64,000 bases of DNA, taken from contig NZ_BCTX01000018.1 in NCBI RefSeq assembly GCF_001590985.1, forward strand, positions 1 to 64,000, given 5' to 3'. Below, in pieces: positions 30,944-39,551 of this stretch. Position 1 is the first letter of the stretch, and every line of letters starts with the position of its first letter. The notes beneath the pieces are model-generated. The model was given only the letters and a program-made list of their open reading frames with translations, ran no database searches and was not told the DNA's origin. A program made the translations under genes and the position numbers. The stretch is from Novosphingobium naphthalenivorans NBRC 102051 (GTDB lineage Bacteria > Pseudomonadota > Alphaproteobacteria > Sphingomonadales > Sphingomonadaceae).

Positions 30944-31408
30944 ATGCCCGAAGAGAACCAGAACAACGAACTGTCCGTCACGCGATTCATCGCAGCGCCG
31001 CCTGCCAAAGTCTGGGAAGTCCTGGCCGAACGGCAGAACGAGTGGTGGTGCCCCCGCCCATGGCGGGCCGAGGTGGACCGGCAGGACCGGCGCCCGGGCG
31101 GCGTCTGCAACATGACCTTCTACGGGCCGGACGGCGAAGAAATGCCGCAGAACGGGATCTACCTCGCGTTCGAGGAAGGCCACCGTTTCGTGACCACCGA
31201 CGCCATCACCGGCGATTTCCAACCCTCCGGCCCGTTCATGATCGGCATCTGGGAGATCGAGCCCGAAGGCAGCGGCACGCGCTATACCGCCCGGGCCCGC
31301 CACTGGAGCGCGGACACCCGCAAGCAGCACGAAGAGATGGGCTTCCTCGACGGATGGACAGCCTGCGCCGCCCAACTGGCGGAAATCTGCGAAAGGGAAG
31401 CGGCATGA
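30944..31408 (+). CDS. SRPBCC (AHSA1-like) domain protein
   Basis: The 154-residue protein starts at MPEENQNNELSVTRFIAAPPAKVWEVLAE, preceded by AAGGAGAGAG. It is one START-like domain: FIAAPPAKVWEVL helix, PGGVCNMTFYGPDGEEM strands, and a long C-terminal helix (HEEMGFLDGWTACAAQLAEI), as in the activator-of-Hsp90-type ligand-binding family. Ligand unknown. Overlaps the next gene by ATGA. In this operon it may bind the hydrophobic compound that the GSTs act on. Confidence 0.88.
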   Translation: MPEENQNNELSVTRFIAAPPAKVWEVLAERQNEWWCPRPWRAEVDRQDRRPGGVCNMTFYGPDGEEMPQNGIYLAFEEGHRFVTTDAITGDFQPSGPFMIGIWEIEPEGSGTRYTARARHWSADTRKQHEEMGFLDGWTACAAQLAEICEREAA

Positions 31409-31896
31409 ACGCCGAAGGCGGCTGCACCTGCGGCCAGGTTCGCTACCGGCTGAAGGCGCAGCCGATCGTCGTCCACTGCTGCCATTGCCGCTGGTGCCAG
31501 CGCGAGACGGGAGCCTCCTTCGCCCTCAATGCCGTGATCGAGACCGCGGAAGTCGAACTGCTGGGCCAAGCCCCCGAACGCCACCCCCCCGAACGCATCG
31601 ACACGCCCTCGGCCAGCGGCAAGGGACAGGCGGTATTCCGCTGCCCCTCCTGCAAGGTGGCGCTATGGAGCCATTACGGCGGCGCAGGCGAAAACGCCGC
31701 CTTCGTCCGCGCCGGCACGCTCGACAATCCGGATGCCTGCCCGCCCAATGTCCACATCTTCACCGACAGCAAGCAGCCCTGGGTCGTAATCCCCGAAGGC
31801 GCGGAACAGTTCCCGGCGTTCTATTCGGGCCGGGACGTGGTGCACCTCTATGGCGAGGACGGCGCGGCGCGGTGGAGAGTGCTGCGCGGCAGGTGA
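31405..31896 (+). CDS. GFA-family zinc protein (CENP-V/GFA domain)
   Basis: The 163-residue protein starts with an ATG overlapping the SRPBCC stop. Zinc-binding cysteines are in GGCTCGQVRY (residues 6-8), HCCHCRWCQRETG (26-31) and CPSCKVAL (about 81-84), the pattern of glutathione-dependent formaldehyde-activating proteins. The family uses glutathione adducts in the founding member; most members are unassigned. Last gene of the GST operon, so a glutathione-conjugate role fits. Confidence 0.9.
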   Translation: MNAEGGCTCGQVRYRLKAQPIVVHCCHCRWCQRETGASFALNAVIETAEVELLGQAPERHPPERIDTPSASGKGQAVFRCPSCKVALWSHYGGAGENAAFVRAGTLDNPDACPPNVHIFTDSKQPWVVIPEGAEQFPAFYSGRDVVHLYGEDGAARWRVLRGR

Positions 31897-32196
31897 GGGA
31901 AGCTGCGCATGTCGGGATGGCAAATCCGAGGTCTGCCGTTTCCCTGTTTTTCCGGAATGAGGGCTTTCCAGATACGCCGACATTGCGGTCATTCCGTAAC
32001 GCCGGAGTCCTCTGTCGATCATTCACATGACACCAAGTGCCAATGATTAGCTATTTTCGAGCAGTACTTAGGATTCGCCCAATGCCCGGAAAGTTCAGGC
32101 AGGCAGAAATCTCAGGAAACAGCGGATGAACGAAATTTAACCAAAGAATGAGAGTCTTTTCTTATCGTAAGAAAATGGATACTGGGAGAGTATTCA
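31897..32196. other. 300-base gap with AT-rich leader
   Basis: No gene is evident. The left half holds a fragment like an intergenic element also seen near 56865-56890 (ACGCCGACATTGC). The right half becomes AT-rich and ends in a 19-base palindrome 21 bases before the next start; it is the likely promoter region of the exported-protein operon. Confidence 0.5.
32157..32175. promoter_or_regulatory. Perfect 19-bp palindrome, probable operator
   Basis: TTTTCTTATCGTAAGAAAA is a perfect inverted repeat with 8-base arms around TCG. It lies directly upstream of the ribosome site (GGGAGAG) of the first gene of the M48 operon. Position suggests a repressor site or a leader stem; the short loop and A/T arms make a protein-binding site more likely. 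Confidence 0.5.
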
Positions 32197-32952
32197 ATGA
32201 GGGGGCTCATGAAAACTGCATCTTGGGTGCGCACTGCAGTGCTCGCGGCGACTATCTGCGTAGCGATGCCGACGAAGGCGCAGGAGAAAACGGGGAGCAA
32301 GGAAGGCTTTACACTGAAGCCCGGCACGGTCCGCATCGTTCTGATGCGGCCGGTTATCGATGTCGGCGCGCAGTCGACCGGAGGCATGTTCGAGCCGAAC
32401 GCCGACTGGACGACGCAGGCCCGCGAATATCTCACCGAGGCACTGGGCGAAGCGCAGTTGAAGCTCGGTAACGTCGTGGTGGAGTATTCCGACCAAGCGA
32501 CGGACGATGGTCCGCTGGTTACGCAATACTCGCACTTGTTCAGCGCGGTCGCGGACTCGGTGATCGAGTATCAGTTCTTTCCCGGGAACCGGCTGCCCAC
32601 AAAGAAGCACAGCAAGAGCTTCGACTGGGGCATGGGCAACGGCCTGTCGAGGCTGAAGTCTCTCGACGGCGCGGACTACGCGCTGTTCATCACCACACAC
32701 GACGAGTACGGTTCGACCGGCCGTAAAGTGCTCCAGATTTTCGGCGCCCTAGGAGGCGTTGCCGTGACCTCTGGCGTTCACGTCGGGCACGCTGGTCTCG
32801 TCGATCTCAAGACCGGAGAACTGGTATGGCTCAACGCCGATCGTCAGATGGGGGGCGACGTGCGTACACCTGAAGGCGCTCACAAGCGTGTCACGCAGTT
32901 GCTTGAAGGCTTTCCAGGCAAACCCGGCGACGTAGCCGTTGCGGGCAACTGA
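32197..32952 (+). CDS. Exported protein of unknown function, partner of M48 protease
   Basis: A 251-residue protein with a signal peptide (KTASWVRTAVLAATICVA, cut after PTKA). The mature part starts with a strand-helix pattern (TVRIVLMRPVIDVGAQ; TQAREYLTEALGEAQ) and has a small hydrophobic Gly-rich stretch (GALGGVAVTSGVHVG) near 190. No family recognised; the layout is reminiscent of periplasmic proteins that bind envelope components. GGGAGAG precedes the ATG. The next gene starts one base after its stop, so the two are translationally linked. Confidence 0.75.
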   Translation: MRGLMKTASWVRTAVLAATICVAMPTKAQEKTGSKEGFTLKPGTVRIVLMRPVIDVGAQSTGGMFEPNADWTTQAREYLTEALGEAQLKLGNVVVEYSDQATDDGPLVTQYSHLFSAVADSVIEYQFFPGNRLPTKKHSKSFDWGMGNGLSRLKSLDGADYALFITTHDEYGSTGRKVLQIFGALGGVAVTSGVHVGHAGLVDLKTGELVWLNADRQMGGDVRTPEGAHKRVTQLLEGFPGKPGDVAVAGN

Positions 32953-32953
32953 G

Positions 32954-34132
32954 ATGCGCCGGCATCTGGCACTATTGGCCGGCACTCTGCTGAGCCTTGC
33001 GGGATTGTCAGCGCAAGCAGCGGATCCTTCGCTTGTGCTCCCGCCCTACACGCCAGCCTACGAACCGACGAGCGTGGATGAACGCGGTCTTTGGATGCAG
33101 GTGGACGAGATTGAGCGCCAGCTACGTGACAGCCCGTTGCGTGTCCGCGATGGCAATCTCGAAAAGTATCTGCTTGATGTCTTATGTCGGGTCGTCGGCC
33201 AGGACCGTTGCTCGGGCGTCCGCGTGTACGCCATCGAAAATCCCAGTTTCAACGCATCCATGATGCCCAACGGCGCGATGCAAGTGCAATCCGGCCTGCT
33301 GTTGCGCGTGCGTAACGAAGGTGAACTGGCTGCAGTGCTCGGGCACGAGTTCGCACATTTTGAACTTCGGCATAGTTTGAATGGGTTCAAAAACCGGCGA
33401 GCCACCACCGATGTCATGGCATGGATGACAGTGCTTGGCGGCATCACGAACACGCCGACCGGCGATACACAGTTATCCCTTGTCGGCTCGATCTTTCAGT
33501 TCAACCGCGATCAGGAAACAGCCGCAGACCTTCTGGGCCTCCAATATCTGGCACAATCGGGCTACCCTGCCCATTCCGCTTCCGAGGTATGGCAATCGCT
33601 CATGGCTGAGCAGGATGCCACCGCACGCGGCAGGAAGCTCAAGGCGAAGCAGAGGTACAGCGCGGGGTTCTTCGACACGCACCCGACTTCGCTCAGCCGC
33701 GCGGCATACTTGTCTGAGATGGCGGACAAACTGCCCGCTGGTGGCGATCCGCGAACGCAGGAACTGCAAGTCGCCGTTGCGCCATATCTTCCACGATTTC
33801 TGGCTGCTCAGAACAAGCTGAACGACTTCGGCGGGACGGATTACATCCTCTCGAACCTTGCGGCACGGTCTGGCTGGACTCCCGAACTGTTGTTCGCCCG
33901 CGGAGAGTTGTATCGGGCACGAGCCAATCCTCGCGATCTTCAGCTCGCCAGTCAGTTCTATCGGGAAGCAAAGACCGCAGGTTATGCCAGACCGGAACTC
34001 GACAGAAACCTGGGCCTCGCCCTGATCCGCAATGGACAAGTTGATGAAGGCCGGGCAGCGCTCTCCGCCTATCTGGCTGCAGCTCCTGATGCGTCCGATG
34101 CGGCGATCATCAAAACCCTTTTGCCGAACTGA
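32954..34132 (+). CDS. Periplasmic M48-family metalloprotease with helical-repeat tail
   Basis: A 392-residue exported protease. Signal peptide RRHLALLAGTLLSLAGLSAQA; the M48 zinc motif HEFAHFELRHS near 130-140, followed about 60 residues on by the third ligand region DQETAADLLGLQYLAQSGY. N-terminal to it, MPNGAMQVQSGLLLRVRNEGELAAVLGHE is typical of BepA/LoiP-like proteases. The C-terminal 100 residues (LASQFYREAKTAGYARPELDRNLGLALIRNGQVDEGRAALSAYL) form TPR-like helices. It may process envelope proteins. Between two exported proteins of unknown function, with slightly lower GC than the core genes. Confidence 0.88.
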   Translation: MRRHLALLAGTLLSLAGLSAQAADPSLVLPPYTPAYEPTSVDERGLWMQVDEIERQLRDSPLRVRDGNLEKYLLDVLCRVVGQDRCSGVRVYAIENPSFNASMMPNGAMQVQSGLLLRVRNEGELAAVLGHEFAHFELRHSLNGFKNRRATTDVMAWMTVLGGITNTPTGDTQLSLVGSIFQFNRDQETAADLLGLQYLAQSGYPAHSASEVWQSLMAEQDATARGRKLKAKQRYSAGFFDTHPTSLSRAAYLSEMADKLPAGGDPRTQELQVAVAPYLPRFLAAQNKLNDFGGTDYILSNLAARSGWTPELLFARGELYRARANPRDLQLASQFYREAKTAGYARPELDRNLGLALIRNGQVDEGRAALSAYLAAAPDASDAAIIKTLLPN

Positions 34133-34141
34133 GGTAGGTCC

Positions 34142-34729
34142 ATGTCGCGCACCGCTTTCGCAGCCCTCGCACTTCTCGCGGTCGTATCTTCGCCGTGCCT
34201 TGCCAACTCACTTGTCGGTGCCGGCCCACAATCCGGCATTGCCAAGTCCCGGATGTCTGCCACGACCGCGGGCGAATGGAACAAGCTGAGCCTGCGGGAA
34301 GGCAAGAACGTGGAGGTCTGGACGCTAGATGGCGACGCGCTCAACAAGGTGACGTTCTTCGGCGGCGTTCCCGCAGGCGCACCGCTTTTGCGTGAACGTG
34401 ACAAGAAGAACCGCCCGCTTCCCACGGTCGCAGCGAACATGCTGGTCACGGACATACCGACGCTACTGGAAACGACGTATCGCAGCCAGTTCGCCGTCAA
34501 CCAGATGACCATCGATACGCAGGTGCCCGCGCTTCTCGACGGCCATAACGGCATTCGCTTCACCTACAGCTTCACCAAGGCCGACGACGAAGTGCGCCGG
34601 AAAGGAGAAGCAGTCGGCGCTATGATCAACGGACAGCTCTATCTCGTCTCTTACGAGGCACCGGTGATCTACTTTTTCGACAAGGATATCGAGAAATTCA
34701 GGGCCTTGGCTGCTTCAATAAAACTGTAA
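34142..34729 (+). CDS. Exported protein of unknown function
   Basis: A 195-residue protein with a signal peptide (RTAFAALALLAVVSSPCLA). The mature part has an unusual segment GGVPAGAPLLRERDKKNRPLP, then a hydrophilic mixed region ending in LYLVSYEAPVIYFFDKDIEKFRALAASIKL, similar in layout to small periplasmic lipid- or protein-binding domains. It begins 9 bases after the M48 gene and closes the trio. No family recognised. Confidence 0.75.
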   Translation: MSRTAFAALALLAVVSSPCLANSLVGAGPQSGIAKSRMSATTAGEWNKLSLREGKNVEVWTLDGDALNKVTFFGGVPAGAPLLRERDKKNRPLPTVAANMLVTDIPTLLETTYRSQFAVNQMTIDTQVPALLDGHNGIRFTYSFTKADDEVRRKGEAVGAMINGQLYLVSYEAPVIYFFDKDIEKFRALAASIKL

Positions 34730-35019
34730 ATTAGATGACGTCAGGCTTGCCCCACCTTCACCTTGAATAGGGGAGCCCCACGGTCTGCGTCAGAATTTCG
34801 GTCATTCCATTTCTCTCAAGTTGTCGATGCTGTGGGATAGCATTTCGCCTCGCGTCCCCTCCTTGGCTGAACGATGAATGACGAACGAGCCACCGGCAAA
34901 GCGGACATCCTTGCCTCCCTTGCACGGGAAGGACAAGGAAATGGCAGTTCACCCCGACTTTCCAGCCCTTCGGCGCACTCTCCGGGCCGCCCGTAACCGG
35001 TCAGTCGAACAGTCGCTCC
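34730..35019. other. 290-base gap, nothing recognisable
   Basis: Between the exported-protein operon and the convergent J-domain gene. Short frames exist on both strands, but none shows a ribosome site, protein-like composition or a known motif. No strong hairpin with a T tract was seen. Confidence 0.5.
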
Positions 35020-35610
35020 TCAAGCCAGCGCCGCCGCTTTCCTCAGCACCTGATAGGCCTCCACGACCGTCTGCAACCGCTCCGAGTGGCCGTGGTCGCC
35101 GCCGTTGTGGTCCGGGTGGTACTGGCGCAGCAGGCGGGTGTAGCGCAGGCGCAGGGCCTTGCGGTCGATGGCACCATCGAGGCCGAGCACTTCGAGCGCG
35201 CGCCGTTCGCCAGGGGTGAAGCGTGCGTTTTCGGGCTTCAGGTCCGCCTGGCGGCGCTTCACATGGGCGCGGGCGCGGCCGCTGATGGCTTCGAGCGGGT
35301 CGGAAAAGTCGGCCCAGCGCGGAGCGCCGTCGATACCGGCGTCGGGCCGGAAAGCGCGGGTCTGCGTTTCCCAGCCATGCAGCGGCGACTGGGCGCGGAA
35401 GATCTCCTCCGCGTCCATGCCTTCGAAGTAATCGTAACCGGCGTTGAATTCGCGCACGTGGCCAAGGCAGAACCAACGGTAGTCGCCCGGTCCGTCGAAT
35501 CCGGACGCCCGCCCGCCCGGCGCGCGGAACTCACCCGCCTCTTCGCACCCCGGCCAACTGCATTCGCGCCCGCCGGATTCGACCCTGCCATGAAATCTCT
35601 GTTGTCTCAC
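35020..35610 (-). CDS. J-domain (DnaJ-like) protein
   Basis: From the GTG at 35610 the product has 196 residues: MRQQRFHGRVESGGRECSWP, a likely zinc or redox pair (CSWPGCEEAGEF), a Trp-rich core (GPGDYRWFCLGHVREFNAGYDYF), and a C-terminal J-domain (RRALEVLGLDGAIDRKALRLRYTRLLRQYHPDHNGG) with the HPD motif intact. Longer starts would run into the divergent bolA gene, so they are rejected. The J-domain being C-terminal and the N-terminus carrying cysteines is the usual layout of this alphaproteobacterial family. Thirty-nine bases from bolA. Confidence 0.85.
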   Translation of the reverse strand: MRQQRFHGRVESGGRECSWPGCEEAGEFRAPGGRASGFDGPGDYRWFCLGHVREFNAGYDYFEGMDAEEIFRAQSPLHGWETQTRAFRPDAGIDGAPRWADFSDPLEAISGRARAHVKRRQADLKPENARFTPGERRALEVLGLDGAIDRKALRLRYTRLLRQYHPDHNGGDHGHSERLQTVVEAYQVLRKAAALA

Positions 35611-35649
35611 CGGCTTCAAGATGGGGCATCGGGTCCCTAAATGGAACCC

Positions 35650-35922
35650 ATGACTGGACCTCTCGCGCAGGAAATGCGGCAATTGCTCACGGCGGCCTTC
35701 GAACCGGCCGTGCTCGACATCATCAACGATTCCGCCAGCCACAGCGGCCATATGGGCGATGACGGCACTGGCGAAACGCACTTCACCATCGTGATCGAAA
35801 GCGCGAAGTTCGCAGGCGTCTCGCGCCTGCAGCGCCAGCGCATGGTCAATGCCGCGCTGGGCGATATTCCCGGCGGCCGGGTCCACGCCATCGCCATCAA
35901 GGCCCGCGCACCGGGCGAGTAA
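35650..35922 (+). CDS. bolA: BolA-family protein
   Basis: A 90-residue BolA-like protein: LDIINDSASHSGHMG with the conserved H-x-G-H loop that binds Fe-S clusters with monothiol glutaredoxin, then THFTIVIESAKFAGVSRLQRQRMVNAALGDIPGGRVHAIAIKA, the class II KH-like fold with the FxG-S-x-x-x-R-H/Q signature. The ATG at 35650 is preferred on length; 35641 would add three residues. Divergent from the J-domain gene, 12 bases before the convergent DUF2332 gene end. Confidence 0.9.
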   Translation: MTGPLAQEMRQLLTAAFEPAVLDIINDSASHSGHMGDDGTGETHFTIVIESAKFAGVSRLQRQRMVNAALGDIPGGRVHAIAIKARAPGE

Positions 35923-35934
35923 GCCCGGGACGGA

Positions 35935-37017
35935 TCAGGCCGGAGCCTGCCATTCGATCCACGCCCCATGGGCGTGCGATCGTGCCAGCAGCCGCCACTC
36001 CTCACCGCCGGGCCAGTACCGGACTTGCAGCGCGTGGCCGAGCAGGGTGCGGTCTGCCTCGACGGAAATCCACGCGAGGGCCTTGTCCGGCGTGGCCTGC
36101 GCGCCTGCGGCCTCCATGGCCGCAGTGATCCGCCGGCGCTGGTCTTCGGGCACATATTGCATGACGATCGAGTGCATCAGCACCCGCGTCGTGGCTTCGG
36201 CCTGCGGCCGGGCCAATTGCCGCTCGACGAAATCGGCGGCGTTCATCGCCACCAGATCGGGCGCCTGTGCGTTCGCCGCCGCGATGGCGGCATCGAGACG
36301 GGCAAACCGCACGGTATGTTCGGGCCAGATATAGGCCCGCAGGCGCAGCGCCTGCGCGGGATCGGTCAGATCGACCGGAGCGACATCACAGCCTTTCAGC
36401 GAGGCAAACGAGACCGGCCCGTCCGGCGGCGGCGCGCCGCGCCATTCGGGCGTGAAGACCATCGCCGCGTCCCGCGGCCCCACGGTCACGCCGCCCAGAT
36501 CGTAGCGGTAGCGGTCGATCATCAGGTTGATCCCGGCGCTCGATCCCACTTCGAGGCATTCGAACCGCGAAGGCAGCCCTTGCCCGGCGAGCCACAGCAT
36601 CGCGGCGACGAAGTTGGACGAGCGGCCCGCCTCGTTGGTCTGCGGCGGTCCATCGAGCCAGGGCACCAGGTCTTCGTCACGGCGCGCGATCACATCGCGC
36701 ACGATCGCGGCATCGTCCACCGCCTCCCCGGCATAGAGCGGCGCCAGCGCCGGCTCGCGGCCCGAGAGGTGCAGCGCGTGAAGCCCGCCCGCCGCGCGCA
36801 GCGGCAGGGCATCGGCCAACGGCATTCCCTGCCAATCGCGGATGCGGGTGAGGAACGGTCCTCCGGGCCCGGCATCGTCCAGCACCGCCGCCACGGCAGC
36901 GACCACCCGGGCCGTGATGGGCGCGCCGTTGCTCCGGCAATAGGCCACCTGATTGGCGAAAGCCTGAGCCACATCGCCGCCGAATCCCTGCGTGAAGCGT
37001 TTCTCGTCCTGCGCCAT
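35935..37017 (-). CDS. DUF2332 family protein
   Basis: A 360-residue cytoplasmic protein starting [23 protein letters not shown] (AAAGGG upstream). The middle holds [24 protein letters not shown], which looks like a methyltransferase-type nucleotide loop, and later [19 protein letters not shown]. The family is annotated only as a domain of unknown function. Divergent from hisG with 38 bases between, so promoters overlap. Confidence 0.8.
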   Translation of the reverse strand: MAQDEKRFTQGFGGDVAQAFANQVAYCRSNGAPITARVVAAVAAVLDDAGPGGPFLTRIRDWQGMPLADALPLRAAGGLHALHLSGREPALAPLYAGEAVDDAAIVRDVIARRDEDLVPWLDGPPQTNEAGRSSNFVAAMLWLAGQGLPSRFECLEVGSSAGINLMIDRYRYDLGGVTVGPRDAAMVFTPEWRGAPPPDGPVSFASLKGCDVAPVDLTDPAQALRLRAYIWPEHTVRFARLDAAIAAANAQAPDLVAMNAADFVERQLARPQAEATTRVLMHSIVMQYVPEDQRRRITAAMEAAGAQATPDKALAWISVEADRTLLGHALQVRYWPGGEEWRLLARSHAHGAWIEWQAPA

Positions 37018-37055
37018 GTTGCCCTTTCGCCGCTTGCGCCCTAAATGCGCGCACC

Positions 37056-37709
37056 ATGCCGAAACCGCTGACATTCGCCGTGCCCAAGGGCCGTATCCTC
37101 GACGAAGCGCTGCCGCTGATGGCGCGCGCCGGTGTTGTGCCCGATGCCGAGTTCCACGACAAGAAGTCGCGCGCGCTGTCTTTTGCCTGTGAGAACAGCG
37201 ACATGCGCCTGATCCGCGTGCGCGCTTTCGACGTCGCGACCTTCGTGGCGCATGGCGCGGCGCAAGTGGGTATCGTCGGTTCGGACGTGGTGGAAGAGTT
37301 CGCCTATTCGGACCTCTATGCCCCGGTCGATCTCGATATCGGCCATTGCCGCCTGTCGGTGGCGGAGCCCGTCGGGGACGTGGGCGGCCCCCTGCCCTCG
37401 CACCTTCGCATCGCCAGCAAGTATCCCAACCTCACCCGCCGCCACTTCGAGAAGCTGGGCGTGCAGGCCGAAGTGGTGAAGCTCAACGGCGCGATGGAAC
37501 TGGCGCCGTCGCTCGGCCTGTCGAGCCGGATCGTCGATCTCGTTTCCACCGGGCGCACGCTCAAGGAGAATGGCCTCGTTGAAACGAGCCGCATTCTGGA
37601 CATTTCCGCGCGCCTGATCGTCAACCGCGCCGCACTCAAGACCGACGAGCGCGTGGCCGCGCTGGTCGAGGCATTCCGCGCGCTGGTGAGCGAAAAGGCA
37701 GCGGCCTGA
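37056..37709 (+). CDS. hisG: ATP phosphoribosyltransferase, short form
   Basis: First step of histidine synthesis. At 217 residues it is the short HisG type that lacks the C-terminal regulatory domain and works with HisZ (family knowledge); no hisZ is in the window. Motifs: [42 protein letters not shown] and the phosphoribosyl loop [20 protein letters not shown]. Its TGA overlaps the ATG of hisD. Confidence 0.95.
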   Translation: MPKPLTFAVPKGRILDEALPLMARAGVVPDAEFHDKKSRALSFACENSDMRLIRVRAFDVATFVAHGAAQVGIVGSDVVEEFAYSDLYAPVDLDIGHCRLSVAEPVGDVGGPLPSHLRIASKYPNLTRRHFEKLGVQAEVVKLNGAMELAPSLGLSSRIVDLVSTGRTLKENGLVETSRILDISARLIVNRAALKTDERVAALVEAFRALVSEKAAA

Positions 37710-38998
37710 TGCTGCGGCTCTCCTCCAGCGATCCCGGCTTTGCCGAGGCTTTCGCCCGCGTCGTCGCCGACCGGCGCGAGAGCGCAGTCGATGTCGCCGC
37801 CGATGTCGCCGCGATCCTCAAGGACGTGCGCGCCCGCGGCGATGAAGCTCTGGCCGAACTGACCGCGAAGTTCGACGGCCACGACCTCGACCAGAGCGGT
37901 TGGCAAGTCGATGCCGAGACTTGCCGCAAGGCCTTCGACGATCTCGATCCTACGCTGCGTTCGGCGCTGGAACTGGCGGCGGAGCGCATCCGCGCCTATC
38001 ACGCCGCCCAGCTTCCCGAGGACCGCGACTATACCGACAGTGCAGGCGTGCGCCTCGGCGCCACCTGGCGCGCAGTCGATGCGGCCGGGCTCTACGTGCC
38101 GGGCGGACGCGCGGCCTATCCCTCCTCGATGCTGATGAACGCGATTCCGGCCAAGGTCGCCGGGGTCGAGCGTCTCGTCGTCGTCACACCCACGCCCAGG
38201 GGCGAAGTGAACCCGCTGGTGCTCGCCGCCGCGCACCTTGCCGGGGTCGATGAAGTCTGGCGCGTGGGCGGGGCCCATGCGGTGGGCGCGCTCGCTTATG
38301 GCACGGACCGGATTTCGCCGGTCGATGTGATTACCGGCCCCGGCAATGCCTGGGTCGCGGAAGCCAAGCGGCAGCTCTACGGTGTCGTCGGCATCGACAT
38401 GGTGGCGGGCCCCAGCGAAATCCTCGTGATTGCCGACGCCAAGAACGAATCGCGCAAGGTCGCGGCCGACCTGCTCAGCCAGGCCGAGCACGATCCGACC
38501 TCGCAGTCGATCCTCATCACCGACGACGCGGCCTTTGCCGAAGCCGTTGCGCAGGCCGTGGAAGTCGAACTTTCAGCGCTGCACACGCAGGCAACCGCCC
38601 GTGCGAGCTGGGAAACCAACGGCGTCATCATCGATGTCGCCAGCTTCGATGAAGCCCCTGCGCTGGCCAATGCGCTGGCCGCCGAACACGTCGAGATCGC
38701 CACCGACGATCCCGAAGCGCTGATGCGGCAGATCCGCCATGCCGGTTCGGTGTTCCTCGGCCGGATGACCCCGGAGGCGGTCGGCGACTATGTCGCGGGG
38801 CCAAACCATGTGCTGCCCACCGGGCGCCGCGCGCGGTTCTCCTCGGGGCTCTCGGTTCTCGATTTCATGAAGCGCACCAGCTTCATTCAGCTCGATTCTG
38901 CGGCGCTGGAGGCCATTGGCCCCGCCGCCGTGGCCCTTGCCGATGCGGAAGGGCTTCCCGCGCACGCGCGCTCCATTTCCGTAAGGCTCGGCCAATGA
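37709..38998 (+). CDS. hisD: Histidinol dehydrogenase
   Basis: Two-step oxidation of histidinol to histidine, zinc-dependent. The 429-residue protein shows VPGGRAAYPSSMLMNAIPAKVAGV, DVITGPGNAWVAEAKR, IDMVAGPSEILVIAD, the conserved LLSQAEHD with zinc-site residues, and GPNHVLPTGRRARFSSGLSV. It overlaps hisG by one base and nusB by four, so hisG-hisD-nusB is one translation-coupled unit. Confidence 0.97.
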   Translation: MLRLSSSDPGFAEAFARVVADRRESAVDVAADVAAILKDVRARGDEALAELTAKFDGHDLDQSGWQVDAETCRKAFDDLDPTLRSALELAAERIRAYHAAQLPEDRDYTDSAGVRLGATWRAVDAAGLYVPGGRAAYPSSMLMNAIPAKVAGVERLVVVTPTPRGEVNPLVLAAAHLAGVDEVWRVGGAHAVGALAYGTDRISPVDVITGPGNAWVAEAKRQLYGVVGIDMVAGPSEILVIADAKNESRKVAADLLSQAEHDPTSQSILITDDAAFAEAVAQAVEVELSALHTQATARASWETNGVIIDVASFDEAPALANALAAEHVEIATDDPEALMRQIRHAGSVFLGRMTPEAVGDYVAGPNHVLPTGRRARFSSGLSVLDFMKRTSFIQLDSAALEAIGPAAVALADAEGLPAHARSISVRLGQ

Positions 38999-39438
38999 CC
39001 ATATCCAAGAAAGCCCGCACTGCCGCCCGTCTCGGCGCGGTTCAGGCGCTGTACCAGTTCGAGATGGAAGCCACTCCGCTGGCGACCCTGCTCGATGAAT
39101 TCCACCGCCACCGCCTCGGCGCGGTGATCGACGACGAGCAGTATCTCAAGGCCGAGATCGCCTTCTTCGACGATGTCGTGAAAGGCGCCATTGCCCGGCG
39201 TGAGGACATCGACGACCTCCTGGGCAACAAGCTCGCCGAAGGCTGGTCGCTCAAGCGCCTCGACAAGACGATGCTGCAGATCCTGCGCGCGGGGACTTAC
39301 GAACTGATGGCCCGCGCCGACGTGCCCGCCGCGGCCGCGATCAGCGAATATGTCGACGTGGCCCACGCCTTCTTCCAGCCGCGCGAGGCGAAGTTCGTCA
39401 ACGGCGTGCTGGATGCCGTGGCCAAGGCGGTTCGCTAA
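38995..39438 (+). CDS. nusB: Transcription antitermination protein NusB
   Basis: A 147-residue all-helical NusB: KKARTAARLGAVQALYQFEMEATP at the N-terminus binds boxA RNA with NusE/S10, and LDKTMLQILRAGTYELM and REAKFVNGVLDAVAKAVR are family signatures. ATGA overlap with hisD. A 29-bp inverted repeat follows before thiL. In many proteobacteria nusB is next to thiL, as here; the his genes ahead of it are less usual. Confidence 0.95.
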   Translation: MTISKKARTAARLGAVQALYQFEMEATPLATLLDEFHRHRLGAVIDDEQYLKAEIAFFDDVVKGAIARREDIDDLLGNKLAEGWSLKRLDKTMLQILRAGTYELMARADVPAAAAISEYVDVAHAFFQPREAKFVNGVLDAVAKAVR

Positions 39439-39455
39439 GCAGCGTTCCCAAGTTT

Positions 39456-39529
39456 CCGTTCGTGTCGAGCGAAGTCGAGACACGCTTAGCGCTGTGCCCA
39501 CGTGTCTCGACTTCGCTCGACACGAACGG
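39456..39529. repeat. Perfect 29-bp inverted repeat between nusB and thiL
   Basis: The left arm 39456-39484 contains TCGTGTCGAGCGAAGTCGAG and the right arm 39501-39529 is its exact reverse complement, with 16 bases between. This is a palindromic element I associate with sphingomonad genomes. In the message it would form a very stable stem that separates nusB from thiL without ending transcription by a T tract. Confidence 0.9.
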
Positions 39530-39551
39530 GATAGACCGGCATGAGCACCGG

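Noticed and set aside
34758-34952. 64-codon minus-strand frame in the gap after the M48 operon
   Set aside because: No ribosome site, no motif, unusual composition and not supported by context.
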